Program-made: the position numbers and the translations under genes
In this document: one piece after another, positions 20,674 to 32,491 of the stretch
Layout: each line of letters opens with the position of its first letter
Position numbering within the stretch: position 1 is the first letter of the stretch
Source of the DNA: Solirubrobacteraceae bacterium
GTDB taxonomy: Bacteria > Actinomycetota > Thermoleophilia > Solirubrobacterales > Solirubrobacteraceae
DNA: 64,000 nt
Direction: 5' to 3'
NCBI GenBank assembly: GCA_029263125.1
Contig: JAJCYD010000005.1
Span: 39,720 to 103,719 of the forward strand
Notes under the pieces: generated by a model
Told to the model about the DNA's origin: nothing
Databases searched by the model: none
What the model saw: only the letters and a program-made list of their open reading frames with translations

Positions 20674-21396
20674 TCAGCGGCTCTGGCGCCGGGCGCGACG
20701 GACGGCCTTGCCGCTCGGCGACAGGCACTGGCCCTTGGCGTTCTCACCGTGAGCGCAGAAGTGGCGGACCTTCTCGCAGTTGCGCAGCTTGAAGGCGCCG
20801 TTGGTGCGCACGCGAGCGGTGTCCTTGCCCGGTCCGCAGTCGATCGTGCCCTTGCCGTAGTAGGCCCAGACGTAGTCCTTGCCCGGTCCGCCCCTGACGA
20901 CGGTGCGGCCGTGGCTGGGATAGATCCAGTCGTTGCCCTTCCCGCCGATCAGCGTGTCGCGCTGCTTGGTGGTGTTGCCCTTCGGATCCCAGTCACCCCA
21001 GATGATGTCGTCGCCACCGCCGCCGGACAGGCGCTCGCTGCCGTGGTGACCAAGCAGCTCGTCGGCCTTCGGCCCGCCGATCTTGGTGCGATCCTTGCTG
21101 TCGAGCACGTGCCAGAGAAACCCGCTGATCGGGGGCCACTTGCGACCGGCGCCGTCGTTGTGGGGCACCTTGCCCGTGCCCGTGCCACCCGCGGTGACGC
21201 GGTCGTTGCCAGGACCGCACTTCACCCCCGCCTCGCGCGGCCCACAGGTCCCGGGCGAGCTGTCGGCGGGAAGCGCCTGACTGGCAAGGGGCGCGGTCAT
21301 GCCGGCGACGAGCAGCAGCGCCACCACGTGCGTGAGGGGGCGGCGGACGGGGCTCATGCAAGCCAACGTACCGGCAAGGCGCTGGGCACTGGACAA
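20674..21396 (-). CDS. Secreted RTX/hemolysin-type calcium-binding-repeat-like protein
   Basis: GGPKADELLGHHGSERLSGGGGDDIIWGD...RDTLIGGKGNDWIYPSHGRTVVRGGPGKD; N-terminal signal-like segment. Confidence 0.7.
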   Translation of the reverse strand: MSSAQRLAGTLACMSPVRRPLTHVVALLLVAGMTAPLASQALPADSSPGTCGPREAGVKCGPGNDRVTAGGTGTGKVPHNDGAGRKWPPISGFLWHVLDSKDRTKIGGPKADELLGHHGSERLSGGGGDDIIWGDWDPKGNTTKQRDTLIGGKGNDWIYPSHGRTVVRGGPGKDYVWAYYGKGTIDCGPGKDTARVRTNGAFKLRNCEKVRHFCAHGENAKGQCLSPSGKAVRRARRQSR

Positions 21397-21420
21397 CTTC
21401 TTCGGCGGCCACGCGCCGCT

Positions 21421-23076
<1,656 letters not shown>

Positions 23077-23159
23077 GTTGTCGGTAGTCAGATAGTCGGT
23101 CGTCCGCGTTTCTGACTTGAGGGTAGCGCTTCGGCGGACGCAACGTCCGCGCCTGGCTA

Positions 23160-23440
23160 CGGCTTGGGCGGCATTCGCACGCAGGCCATGCAGAAACCGC
23201 CCAGCAGCGGCTCGGGCGAGACCACCACACCGGGCCTGGGCGGGTTTCGCAGACAGGGCATGCAGAAGGCGCCCTGCAGCGGCCGGGACGCAGCCGCCAC
23301 ACCAGCCCTGGGCGCGTTTCGCACACAGACCAGGCAGAAGGCGCCCGGCAGCGGCTGAGGCGAAGCCTCCCACGAGGCTTGGCGGGTTTCGCAGGCAGGC
23401 GATGCAGAAGCCGCCCAGGCTGCGGCGGGCGAACCGTTCG
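23160..23440. repeat. Four imperfect tandem repeats of ~72 bp, each with hairpin-forming arms
   Basis: Unit cores (C)TGGGCGGxTTYGCA-N9-TGCAGAAxCCGCCC at ~23164, 23236, 23308, 23379; spacings 72/72/70 bp read from the sequence. Confidence 0.85.
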
Positions 23441-23445
23441 GCGGG

Positions 23446-23721
23446 CTACGGCAGGTCGACGTGGACCATCTCGACGACCGGCGCGATGTCACTGCCGGCC
23501 TCGATCTGCTGCGCGGCGACCTCGATCGCACCGAACTCGACGCCGCGCGTGAACGTCGCGGAGATGAGGTCGATGATGAACTGGAAATCCTCGTCTCCGG
23601 ACAACGCGAGGCGGTCGCCGATGCGCTGCATGCGGTCGTCCGGAAACAGCCGCGCGAGCTCCTTGGTGATGTCGTCGCGGATGTCGCCGCGCTCGGGTTC
23701 GTCGCTGGGGTCGTCGGTCAT
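23446..23721 (-). CDS. Hypothetical protein (91 aa)
   Basis: MTDDPSDEPERGDIRDDITKELARLFPDDRMQRIGDRLALSGDEDFQFIIDLISATFTRGVEFGAIEVAAQQIEAGSDIAPVVEMVHVDLP. Confidence 0.7.
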   Translation of the reverse strand: MTDDPSDEPERGDIRDDITKELARLFPDDRMQRIGDRLALSGDEDFQFIIDLISATFTRGVEFGAIEVAAQQIEAGSDIAPVVEMVHVDLP

Positions 23722-23768
23722 GCACCCAGCATGCCCTGTCCCCGGCTCGCGTACCATCTGGCACGGCC

Positions 23769-23891
23769 ATGGGAGACATCGGCAAGCCCATTCGCGAGAC
23801 CGAACGGCCAGCTCCGGTGCGGGTTCCGGTACCCGAGCCCCAGCCCGATCGCGAGCCGGCGAAGCCCGAACCCGAACCCGCGAAGACGTGA
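23769..23891 (+). CDS. Small Pro/Glu-rich peptide (40 aa), not in the ORF track
   Basis: Direct translation MGDIGKPIRETERPAPVRVPVPEPQPDREPAKPEPEPAKT*; stop overlaps the next start as GTGA. Confidence 0.65.
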   Translation: MGDIGKPIRETERPAPVRVPVPEPQPDREPAKPEPEPAKT

Positions 23892-24394
23892 CTGCCGAAC
23901 CCGTCGCGCAGCCGCTCGTCGGCTTTCGCCGGTGGGGCGCCACGCGTGGCGGCCTGTACTCCGGCATCTTCGTCGCCGGCAGGTTCATTCCCAACCCCGC
24001 CCTCGGGATGGTCGCCCCGCGCGCCGCCCAGAAGCCGTGGCCCGTGGACGCCGACCGCGAGGCGAAATGTTTCGCGCTCAACGGCCACCGAGCACCGTTC
24101 GCCAACTGCAACTGCGGCTGGGCTGCCTACTACGCGCTCGACGCCGAGCCGGAGCTGCCGGCACCCGAGTGCGCCTGGGGAGCGGTCGTGGCGTGGGGCA
24201 CGATCATCGAGTGCGAGACGGGCTTTCGCGCGCAGTTCGCGCGCCCGCTCGCGCTGCTGGACCACCGCTACCCCGACGACATCCGCGAGCGCGGACAGCG
24301 CCTGGAGGGCGCGGCGGAGGCCTACGAGATCCCGCTGCTGTCACGCGACGAGCTGATCGCCTACGCGGGCTGGCATGGCGAGGTTCGCGGCTAA
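23888..24394 (+). CDS. Hypothetical protein (168 aa)
   Basis: GTG start overlapping the upstream stop; VTAEPVAQPLVGFRRWGATRGGLYSGIFVAGRFIPNP...CNCGWAAYYALD...ECAWGAVVAWGTIIECETGFRAQFARPLALLD. Confidence 0.75.
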   Translation: MTAEPVAQPLVGFRRWGATRGGLYSGIFVAGRFIPNPALGMVAPRAAQKPWPVDADREAKCFALNGHRAPFANCNCGWAAYYALDAEPELPAPECAWGAVVAWGTIIECETGFRAQFARPLALLDHRYPDDIRERGQRLEGAAEAYEIPLLSRDELIAYAGWHGEVRG

Positions 24395-24437
24395 TTGGGC
24401 TGTCCGCTTCGCAAACGGTCTCGGGCGGTTCACGATC

Positions 24438-24456
24438 GGACGGTCGACAGCCGTCC
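24438..24456. terminator. Short hairpin GGACGG-TCGACAG-CCGTCC (possible intrinsic terminator, no clear U-tract)
   Basis: 6-bp perfect inverted repeat downstream of the 24394 stop. Confidence 0.3.
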
Positions 24457-24632
24457 ATATTGACTAGGCGAACCCGTCCGAGCCCGTCGTCGCGCAGGAG
24501 TGGTAGTTCAGCGAGGTGTCGTACGTGGTGCTCGTGCGGCCGCCTCGCCGCCGCGGACTTGCGGGCGCCGCGAAACGCTTCGCCGGCCGCCCAGACCCGT
24601 GAGGCGAGCGCGATTCGGGGCCGGCCGGGGCG

Positions 24633-24953
24633 TTGAAGAGCCTGCACGCAGACGGCCACGCCAGGCCTTCGCTCCCATGCCCGCTGGCCGCAGGCGCCCG
24701 CTCGTCGCCGCCCAGCCCGGCCGCGTCCGTGACATCCCCGCCTCCGGCCGCGCCCGCCGATCCTCCGGTGCGCACGCCGACGAAGACCGCTCCCCCGGTG
24801 CGCGAGCCGACGACGACCGATCCCCCCGTACGCGAGCCGACGAGGATCGATCCGCCCCCACGCGATCCGACGCTGCCGCCGCGCAAGCCCGACGGATCCC
24901 CGGACCGGGACACCAAGCCGCCGCCGAACCCGCCCCGGAAGCCGGCGCCCTGA
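24633..24953 (+). CDS. Proline-rich repeat protein, low confidence
   Basis: ADPPVRTPTKTAPPVREPTTTDPPVREPTRIDPPPRDPTLPPRKP; encoded by ~30-bp tandem repeats; TTG start; competing minus-strand ORF 24464..24916. Confidence 0.35.
   Translation: MKSLHADGHARPSLPCPLAAGARSSPPSPAASVTSPPPAAPADPPVRTPTKTAPPVREPTTTDPPVREPTRIDPPPRDPTLPPRKPDGSPDRDTKPPPNPPRKPAP
24759..24875. repeat. ~30-bp tandem repeat, nearly 4 units
   Basis: GATCCTCCGGTGCGCACGCCGACGAAGACC / GCTCCCCCGGTGCGCGAGCCGACGACGACC / GATCCCCCCGTACGCGAGCCGACGAGGATC / GATCCGCCCCCACGCGATCCGACG. Confidence 0.8.
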
Positions 24954-24954
24954 G

Positions 24955-25485
24955 CTACGGCGCTCCGTCGACCTGCATGGGGTCCTCGGCAAAGTCGCCC
25001 GCCTCCAGGCGCAGCGTGCGCAGCAGGTCGGTCAGCTGCTCCTGCTCGGCGTCGTCCAGCGCGGCGAGCCCGAACGCGTCGTCGTTGAGCAGCACGGTCG
25101 CGCGCTTCGCGACGTCGCGGCCGGTATCGGTGATCTCCGCGAGCGTCGTGCGCCGGTCGGCCTCGTGCGGGACGCGGCGCACGAACTCGTCCTTCTCGAG
25201 CTTGTCGATGATGTTGGTGACGCTCGTGCGATGCACCTGCAGGCGCTCACTGACCTTGCCCAGCGGCAGCGCGCCGGTGCGCGTGAAGGACAGCAGCATC
25301 AGCGCCTCGTAGCGCGGGAAGGTCAGGTCCAGCGGACCGAGCAGCTCGTTCAGGCGCGCGAGCAGGACCTGCTGGGCGCGCATGATCGACGTGATCGCGG
25401 CCATCGGGCGGGCCGGCTCATCACCCCAGCGCTCCTCCCAATGGCGGCGAGCCTCGGCGATCGGATCGATCCGCAAGGGGGGCAT
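24955..25485 (-). CDS. MarR-family transcriptional regulator
   Basis: LPLGKVSERLQVHRTSVTNIIDKLEKDEFVRRVPHEADRRTTLAEITDTGRDV. Confidence 0.92.
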   Translation of the reverse strand: MPPLRIDPIAEARRHWEERWGDEPARPMAAITSIMRAQQVLLARLNELLGPLDLTFPRYEALMLLSFTRTGALPLGKVSERLQVHRTSVTNIIDKLEKDEFVRRVPHEADRRTTLAEITDTGRDVAKRATVLLNDDAFGLAALDDAEQEQLTDLLRTLRLEAGDFAEDPMQVDGAP

Positions 25486-25528
25486 CGTGGCCCAAGGCTA
25501 TTGGGCTCCCCAAGGATCCGCTCGGCCC

Positions 25529-26650
25529 CTACTCGCGCGCGACCTTGCCGAGCAGCGCGCGCGCGATCACCAGGCGCTGGATCTCCGACGTGCCCTCATA
25601 GATCTCGGTGACCTTCGCGTCGCGGTAGTAGCGCTCCGCGGCGGTCTGCTTGGTGTAGCCGACGCCGCCGAGCACCTGGATCGCCTCGCCGGTCACGCGC
25701 CGCGCGACGCCGGATGCGAAGAGCTTGGCCTGCGCGCCCTCGACGGTGTGCGAGCGCCCGGCGGCCTTCAGCCGGCCGGCCCTCCAGGTCAGCGCCCGGG
25801 CCGCCTCGATCACGGTCTGCATGTCGGCGAGCTTCTGCTGGATGGCCTGGTGGGCGCCGATCGGCTTGCCGAACGTGCGGCGTTCCTTGGCGTAGGCGAC
25901 CGCGAGGTCCAGCGCCGCCTGGGCGATGCCGACGGCCTGCGCGGCGATCCCGATGCGCCCGCCGTCGAGCGTCGCCAGCGCGATCCGCAGGCCGTGCCCG
26001 CGCCAGCCGAGCCGCTCGCCGGGCGTCTCGTCGAAGGTCATGTCCGACGTGCTGGAGGAGTTCAGGCCGAGCTTTTCCTCCTCGCGGGTGGGCTTGAATC
26101 CGGGAGCGCCGCGGCGCACGATGAACGCGCTGGGCTTGTCGGGGTCCTTGGCGAACACGAGGAAGACGTGCGCGTAGCGGCCGTTGGTGACCCACTGCTT
26201 GGCGCCCGTGATCTTGCCGTCCTGCGCTCGGGTACGCATCGCGCCGGCGTCGGAGCCCGCATCGGACTCGGTGAGCGCGAATGCTGCGATCTCGTGGCCT
26301 TGGGCCAGCGGTGGCACGAGCAGCTCGACCTGCTTGCGCGAGCCGTGGTCGATGATCGGCATCGTGCCGGCTCCGGTGTGCACGGCGAGCGTCACGCCGA
26401 GCCCCGCGTCGCCGCGCGAGAGCTGCTCCAGGACGAGGATGTAGGCGAGGAAGTCCGCGCCGGCGCCGCCGAGGTGCGTCGGGATGCAGACCCCCATCAG
26501 GCCGAGCTCGCCGAGCTGCTGGATGACCTCCTTGGGGAAGCGGTGCTCGCGATCCCACTCCATCGCCTTCGGTGCGACGACCTCGTCGGCGAAGCGCGCC
26601 GCCAGCGCCCGGATGTCGCGCTGCTCGTCGGTGAGCTCGTGGAGGCTCAT
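25529..26650 (-). CDS. Acyl-CoA dehydrogenase
   Basis: FALTESDAGSDAGAMRTRA, QWVTNGRYAHVFLVFA, IQVLGGVGYTKQTAAERYYRDAKVTEIYEGTSEIQRLVIAR. Confidence 0.96.
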   Translation of the reverse strand: MSLHELTDEQRDIRALAARFADEVVAPKAMEWDREHRFPKEVIQQLGELGLMGVCIPTHLGGAGADFLAYILVLEQLSRGDAGLGVTLAVHTGAGTMPIIDHGSRKQVELLVPPLAQGHEIAAFALTESDAGSDAGAMRTRAQDGKITGAKQWVTNGRYAHVFLVFAKDPDKPSAFIVRRGAPGFKPTREEEKLGLNSSSTSDMTFDETPGERLGWRGHGLRIALATLDGGRIGIAAQAVGIAQAALDLAVAYAKERRTFGKPIGAHQAIQQKLADMQTVIEAARALTWRAGRLKAAGRSHTVEGAQAKLFASGVARRVTGEAIQVLGGVGYTKQTAAERYYRDAKVTEIYEGTSEIQRLVIARALLGKVARE

Positions 26651-26698
26651 CCGGTGGGTTGCGCGACGGGCGTGGCGTCGAGGGCGAGCATGGTCGCG

Positions 26699-27550
26699 CT
26701 AGCTGCGGCGTATCGATCGCGCGCGACGGCGCGTGGCGCTGTCGGCGGCCGTGCCGCGCCGCAAGACGCTGTGCCCCGCCCCACCGGCTGCCGCGGCGAC
26801 GAGCGCAGCGGCGACCTTCAGGCGGCGATGCAGGCGATCGACGTGCAGCACTTCCCACCCGGCGTCGCGGGCGACGCGGGTGAGCGCGGTGTCGGGATTG
26901 ACGGCAACGGGATTGCCCACGGCTCGAAGCATCGGAAGGTCGGACTCGGAGTCCGAGTAGGCATACGACGCCGCGAGGTCGATCCCTTCCGCGGCGGCGA
27001 GCTCGCGCACCGCCTGGGCCTTGCCCTCGCGATAGGCGAACAGGCCGCCCTCGCGCCCGGTGTAGACGCCGTCGCGCACCTCCGAGCGCGAGCCGATCGC
27101 GCCGTCGAAGCCGAGGATGTAGGACAGCGCGCTGGCCATGTCCTGCGAGGCCGCGGTGCAGATGAAGATCGGCCTGCCGGCATCCTGATGCTCGTAGGCG
27201 AGCTCGAGCATCTGCGGGTACAAGCGCGGCAGCACGCCGGCGAGCACGGTCGGCGCCAGGCGGCGCATCTCGCGCACCTCCCGGCCCTCGACGTAGGCGC
27301 CCATCCGCGCGCGCACCTTCGCGGTGGCGGCGTCGGTCGAGCCGAACAGGCGAAAGCGCAGCGCGGCCCACGTGTCGCGTGCCAGCCGGCCGCGGGTGAC
27401 GATCCCGTGGCGGTAGGCCGCCCGCACGAAGTGCAGGCCGGAGGATCCGGCCATCAGCGTGCGATCGAGATCGAAGAACGCGCCGCCGCGCAGCGCCGCG
27501 GCGGGGTCACCGGCGAGCGCTCTGTCGGAATGCTCGTCGATCGTGCTCAG
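26699..27550 (-). CDS. HAD-superfamily subfamily IB hydrolase (phosphoserine-phosphatase-like); probable CTG start
   Basis: Motif I FFDLDRT lies 5' of the first ATG (27454); the frame stays open to a CTG at 27550 preceded by GGAGG with a 6-nt spacer; motif [21 protein letters not shown]. Confidence 0.75.
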   Translation of the reverse strand: MSTIDEHSDRALAGDPAAALRGGAFFDLDRTLMAGSSGLHFVRAAYRHGIVTRGRLARDTWAALRFRLFGSTDAATAKVRARMGAYVEGREVREMRRLAPTVLAGVLPRLYPQMLELAYEHQDAGRPIFICTAASQDMASALSYILGFDGAIGSRSEVRDGVYTGREGGLFAYREGKAQAVRELAAAEGIDLAASYAYSDSESDLPMLRAVGNPVAVNPDTALTRVARDAGWEVLHVDRLHRRLKVAAALVAAAAGGAGHSVLRRGTAADSATRRRARSIRRS

Positions 27551-27566
27551 GGTGCGCCTCCGACGA

Positions 27567-28748
<1,182 letters not shown>

Positions 28749-28818
28749 GGCGCAGCCTCTCCGGATCGGTTCGCTCTCAGGGGGCAAGGCAGTGTATTGA
28801 CGCTAGGTTTCTCGGCAC

Positions 28819-30255
28819 ATGGTCATTGAATCCACCACCGCGCTTCCAGCGGACTCAGACGCCGACACCGCGGTGCTCGGAATCCTCGATGGCGAGGGCA
28901 TCGCCCACGATGTCGACGGCATCCTGCAGGGGCTCGTCGACGCCGGCGAGGCGAAGGCCAAGCACCGCCACCTGGCGGTCGCGCATGCCGGCGCAAAGCG
29001 CTGGATCCTCGTCGGCCTCGGCTCCCGAGAGCAGCTCGACGGCGAGCTCATGCGCGTTGCCGCGGCGACGGCGCTCGAGCGCGCGCGCGAGCTCGGCGCC
29101 CGCCGGCTGTGCTGGGAGGTGCCGCACAAGGTCGATCCCGAGATCGCCGCGGCGATCGTCGAGGGGACGATGCTGCGCGCCTACCGCTTCGACCGCTTCA
29201 AGGCCGCGCCCGAGGACGAGCCCACCGACGTCGACGCGTTGATCGTGTCCGCCCACGGCGACCTGTCCGGCGTCGTCGAGCAGGCGAGCATCGTCGCGAC
29301 CGCGGTCAACTGGGCGCGCGACCTGCAGAACACGCCCGCCAACGAGATGGCGCCGCGCCACCTCGCCGACGCCGCCCACGAGCTCGCCGAGCTCGATGGC
29401 GTGAGCGTCGAGGTCGACGGCCGGGACGCGATCGTGGAGCGCGGGATGGGCGCGTTCGCGGCCGTCGCGCAGGGCTCCGACGAGGAGCCGGCGCTGATCA
29501 CCGTGCGCTACGAGGGCGTGGACGCCGCCGGCCCGGTGCTCGGGCTCGTCGGCAAGGCCGTCACGTTTGACACCGGCGGGATCTCGATCAAGGGCGCCAA
29601 CAAGATGTCGGACATGAAGTTCGACATGTCCGGCGGCGCGGCTGTGCTCGCCGCGGTCGAGGCGATCGCCCGGCTGGCGCTGCCGATCCGGGTGCTCGCC
29701 GTCGTCGGCGCCACCGAGAACATGCCCTCCGGCCGCGCGATGCGCCCCGGCGACGTCGTCAGCGCGGCCAACGGGATCACGATCGAGATCATCAACACCG
29801 ACGCCGAGGGCCGGCTCGTGCTGGCCGACTGCCTCGCGCACGCGGTGTCCGAGGGGGCGGAGCGGCTCGTGGACATCGCGACGCTCACCGGCGCGATCAT
29901 CACCGCGCTGGGCAACACGCATGCGGGCGTCGTCGGCGACGACGACGACTGGGTGGCGCAGGTCAGCGCAGCGGGCAGCTCCAGCGGCGAGCTCGTCTGG
30001 CGGCTACCCCTGCACGCCGACTACGCCAAGGCCCTGGAGTCCGAGACCGCCGACCTCATGAACGTCAACGAGACGCGCAAGGCGGGCTCGATCGTCGCCG
30101 CGCAGTTCCTTCAGCGCTTCACCGGCGGCGTGCCGTGGGCGCACCTGGACATCGCCGGCACGGCCTGGGGCGCCGGCAAGCCCTACACGCCGAAGGGCGG
30201 CAGCGGCTTCGGGGTGCGGCTCATGGTAGCGCTGGCGCGCTCGATCAACGCCTGA
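28819..30255 (+). CDS. pepA: Leucyl aminopeptidase (M17, PepA)
   Basis: GKAVTFDTGGISIKGANKMSDMKFDMSGGAAV...NTDAEGRLVLADCL. Confidence 0.96.
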   Translation: MVIESTTALPADSDADTAVLGILDGEGIAHDVDGILQGLVDAGEAKAKHRHLAVAHAGAKRWILVGLGSREQLDGELMRVAAATALERARELGARRLCWEVPHKVDPEIAAAIVEGTMLRAYRFDRFKAAPEDEPTDVDALIVSAHGDLSGVVEQASIVATAVNWARDLQNTPANEMAPRHLADAAHELAELDGVSVEVDGRDAIVERGMGAFAAVAQGSDEEPALITVRYEGVDAAGPVLGLVGKAVTFDTGGISIKGANKMSDMKFDMSGGAAVLAAVEAIARLALPIRVLAVVGATENMPSGRAMRPGDVVSAANGITIEIINTDAEGRLVLADCLAHAVSEGAERLVDIATLTGAIITALGNTHAGVVGDDDDWVAQVSAAGSSSGELVWRLPLHADYAKALESETADLMNVNETRKAGSIVAAQFLQRFTGGVPWAHLDIAGTAWGAGKPYTPKGGSGFGVRLMVALARSINA

Positions 30256-31126
30256 CCGTGTCCTTGAACGCACGATCGCGATAGGTGTAGCCGCGCAGCA
30301 CCCAGCCGTAGAGCGTCTGCCCGGTCGTCCGCACCTGGGCGTAGTCGAAGCGCACGCTGCCGTTGCGACGACCGCGCGCGTCGAAGGACGCCAGCGTGAC
30401 CCCGGGGACGGCGCAGAGCCTGACGCGCCGCCCCTGAGCGAGGACCGCCTCGACGATCCCTCCGCCGGGCAGCACGCCCGTGCGGGTGCGCGGCAGGTTC
30501 CACAGCATGTAGGTGCTGCTGCGCTGCCCGAAGCGCTTTCCGGGATTGCCGTAGTTCGACCAGCGCGCCCCGGAGATCGACCTGCCGGGCAGGTCGCGAG
30601 GCTGCTTGTAGAACATCCGATCGAGCTCGCGGCCGACCGCCGCCGGATACACCCGCACCGCGCGCTCGCACGGGCTCACCGGGGTTCCGTTGCCGTTGGC
30701 GAGCTGCGGTGCGAGCGCCACCGGCGCGAGGTCTGATGCCAGCACGTGCGCGGTCGGCTGGCGCGCGCAGCGGCTTGCGCGGCGCGGTCGGTCACAGCCG
30801 CCGCGACGCACGAAGGTGTCCTTGCCCTCGACGGTGAACGACCGGATGCGCAGGATCCGCAGCTTGTCGTGAAGGCAGCGCGGCTCACGACCGGGCGTGA
30901 CCCGGAAGCCGAGCGCGCGCCCCCGGATGTCGACCGCGCGGAGGGTCGGGCGCAGCGCCCGCGCGCACGTGCTCACGCGCCCGGACATCGTGTGGTTCGG
31001 CGCGATCTGCCGGGCCTGTCGCGGCGCCGCCTGTGCGCTGAGGCAGCCGCCGAGCAGCAGCGGCGCGAGCAGCAGCGCGAGCACGGGCCGCGGCGGGCCG
31101 GGAGAAGGCTGCGAGCGCTGGGCCAC
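30245..31126 (-). CDS. Secreted/lipoprotein hypothetical protein
   Basis: 293 aa; N-terminal LALLLAPLLLGGC lipobox-like; no family recognised. Confidence 0.6.
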   Translation of the reverse strand: MAQRSQPSPGPPRPVLALLLAPLLLGGCLSAQAAPRQARQIAPNHTMSGRVSTCARALRPTLRAVDIRGRALGFRVTPGREPRCLHDKLRILRIRSFTVEGKDTFVRRGGCDRPRRASRCARQPTAHVLASDLAPVALAPQLANGNGTPVSPCERAVRVYPAAVGRELDRMFYKQPRDLPGRSISGARWSNYGNPGKRFGQRSSTYMLWNLPRTRTGVLPGGGIVEAVLAQGRRVRLCAVPGVTLASFDARGRRNGSVRFDYAQVRTTGQTLYGWVLRGYTYRDRAFKDTVRR

Positions 31127-31214
31127 GGCGGCAAGGATGCCACGAGCGCAAACTCTCAGGAAACGCTTACACGCCCCTCACGCGGCGCTCACCGACGTGC
31201 CCGACTCTGCCGCC

Positions 31215-31544
31215 ATGACCCAGGCCACCGATCCAAGGGAGCGCGCCGCCGCGGCGCGCCTGGCCCGCTCCGAGCAGATCTACGCGCTGCGCATGCGCGT
31301 CGTCGCGATCGCCGTCGGGCTGTTCCTGGCGCTGTGGGCGGGCATCTTCGTGCAGCTCATCAGCGGTCGCGACCCCGCGCTCGCCAACGCGGCCGCGACC
31401 GTCTCGTCGCAGTCCACCGGTCAGCAGATCGCGACCGACAAGCAGGGCGGCATCGACGACGCCTGGCCGGCCGGCGACGAGGCGTCCGACGAGGGATCGC
31501 TCTCCTCCTCCGCGCCGCCGGCCGTGAGCACGAGGCAGTCGTGA
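31215..31544 (+). CDS. Small single-TM membrane protein
   Basis: MTQATDPRERAAAARLARSEQIYALRMRVVAIAVGLFLALWAGIFVQLISG...; stop overlaps the next start (GTGA). Confidence 0.7.
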   Translation: MTQATDPRERAAAARLARSEQIYALRMRVVAIAVGLFLALWAGIFVQLISGRDPALANAAATVSSQSTGQQIATDKQGGIDDAWPAGDEASDEGSLSSSAPPAVSTRQS

Positions 31545-32491
31545 GCCCAGGCGGCGAGTGCGTGCGGCGCTTCGACTGCTTCGGCGCCCGCGTGGAGGTG
31601 CGCGTCGCCGGACGTTCGGCAGCTGCGGTCACGCCGCAGCTTGCCGGCGCTCTCGCGCAGGCGAAGCTGCTGACGCTGCACGCGCGGCTGTCGCGCTTCA
31701 CACCCGACAGCGAGCTGTCGCGATGCAACGCCGATCCCCGCGTCACCATCGACGCGGGAAGGCTGATGCGCCGGCTCGCGCGAGCGGTCGTGGACGCCGC
31801 CGAGCGCAGCGGCGGGCTCGTCGACGCCACGCTCCTCGACGAGCTCGAGCGTGCCGGATACGGCGCCTCGCGCGCCGACGTCGCGGGCCTGCCCGCCGGC
31901 GAGTTGCAGCGCCACCGACGATCGGCACGCCCGGCCGGGCCGCATCCCGATCGGCGGTGGCGGCGCATCGTCGTCGACGACGCGGCCGGCACGATCACGC
32001 GCCCGCCGGGCCTGCGCATCGACAGCGGCGGCCTGGGCAAGGGCCTCGCCGCCGACATCGTCGCCGCGGCGCTCGCCGATCACCCGCGCTTCGCGGTCGA
32101 CTGCGCCGGCGACGTGCGCATCGGCGGCAGCGACGGGGCGCCCCGCGCGGTGCTCGTCGAGGATCCCTTCGGCGCGGCGCCGGTCTGCGAGCTGCGCGTG
32201 GCCCGCGGCGCCGTCGCGACGAGCGGCATCGCGCGGCGCAGCTGGCGCGATCGGACCGGCGCCGCAATGCACCACCTGCTCGATCCCGCGACCGGGCGGC
32301 CCGCCTGGACCGGCGTCGTCCAGGCGACCGCCCTGGCGCCGACCGCGCTGGAGGCCGAAACGCTGGCCAAGGCCGCGCTGCTCGCCGGGCCGCGCCGCGG
32401 ACGCGAGCTGCTGGCGCACGGCGGGGTGCTCGTGCTCGACGACGGCGCCGTCAAGGTCGTGGACGGCGCGACGGCGCTGCTGGCGGCGTGA
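31541..32491 (+). CDS. apbE: FAD:protein FMN transferase (ApbE family)
   Basis: LRIDSGGLGKGLAADIVAAAL, FAVDCAGDVRIGG, HHLLDPATGRPAWTGVVQATALAPTALEAETLAKAALL. Confidence 0.9.
   Translation: MSPGGECVRRFDCFGARVEVRVAGRSAAAVTPQLAGALAQAKLLTLHARLSRFTPDSELSRCNADPRVTIDAGRLMRRLARAVVDAAERSGGLVDATLLDELERAGYGASRADVAGLPAGELQRHRRSARPAGPHPDRRWRRIVVDDAAGTITRPPGLRIDSGGLGKGLAADIVAAALADHPRFAVDCAGDVRIGGSDGAPRAVLVEDPFGAAPVCELRVARGAVATSGIARRSWRDRTGAAMHHLLDPATGRPAWTGVVQATALAPTALEAETLAKAALLAGPRRGRELLAHGGVLVLDDGAVKVVDGATALLAA

Noticed and set aside
23160-23440. CRISPR array interpretation of the 72-bp repeats
   Set aside because: The whole unit repeats with gradual divergence; no constant short repeat with unique spacers and no cas genes nearby.
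23117-23887. N-terminal part of the 425-aa plus-strand ORF 23117..24394
   Set aside because: It runs through the tandem repeats and antisense to the 23446-23721 gene; the real gene more likely starts at GTG 23888.
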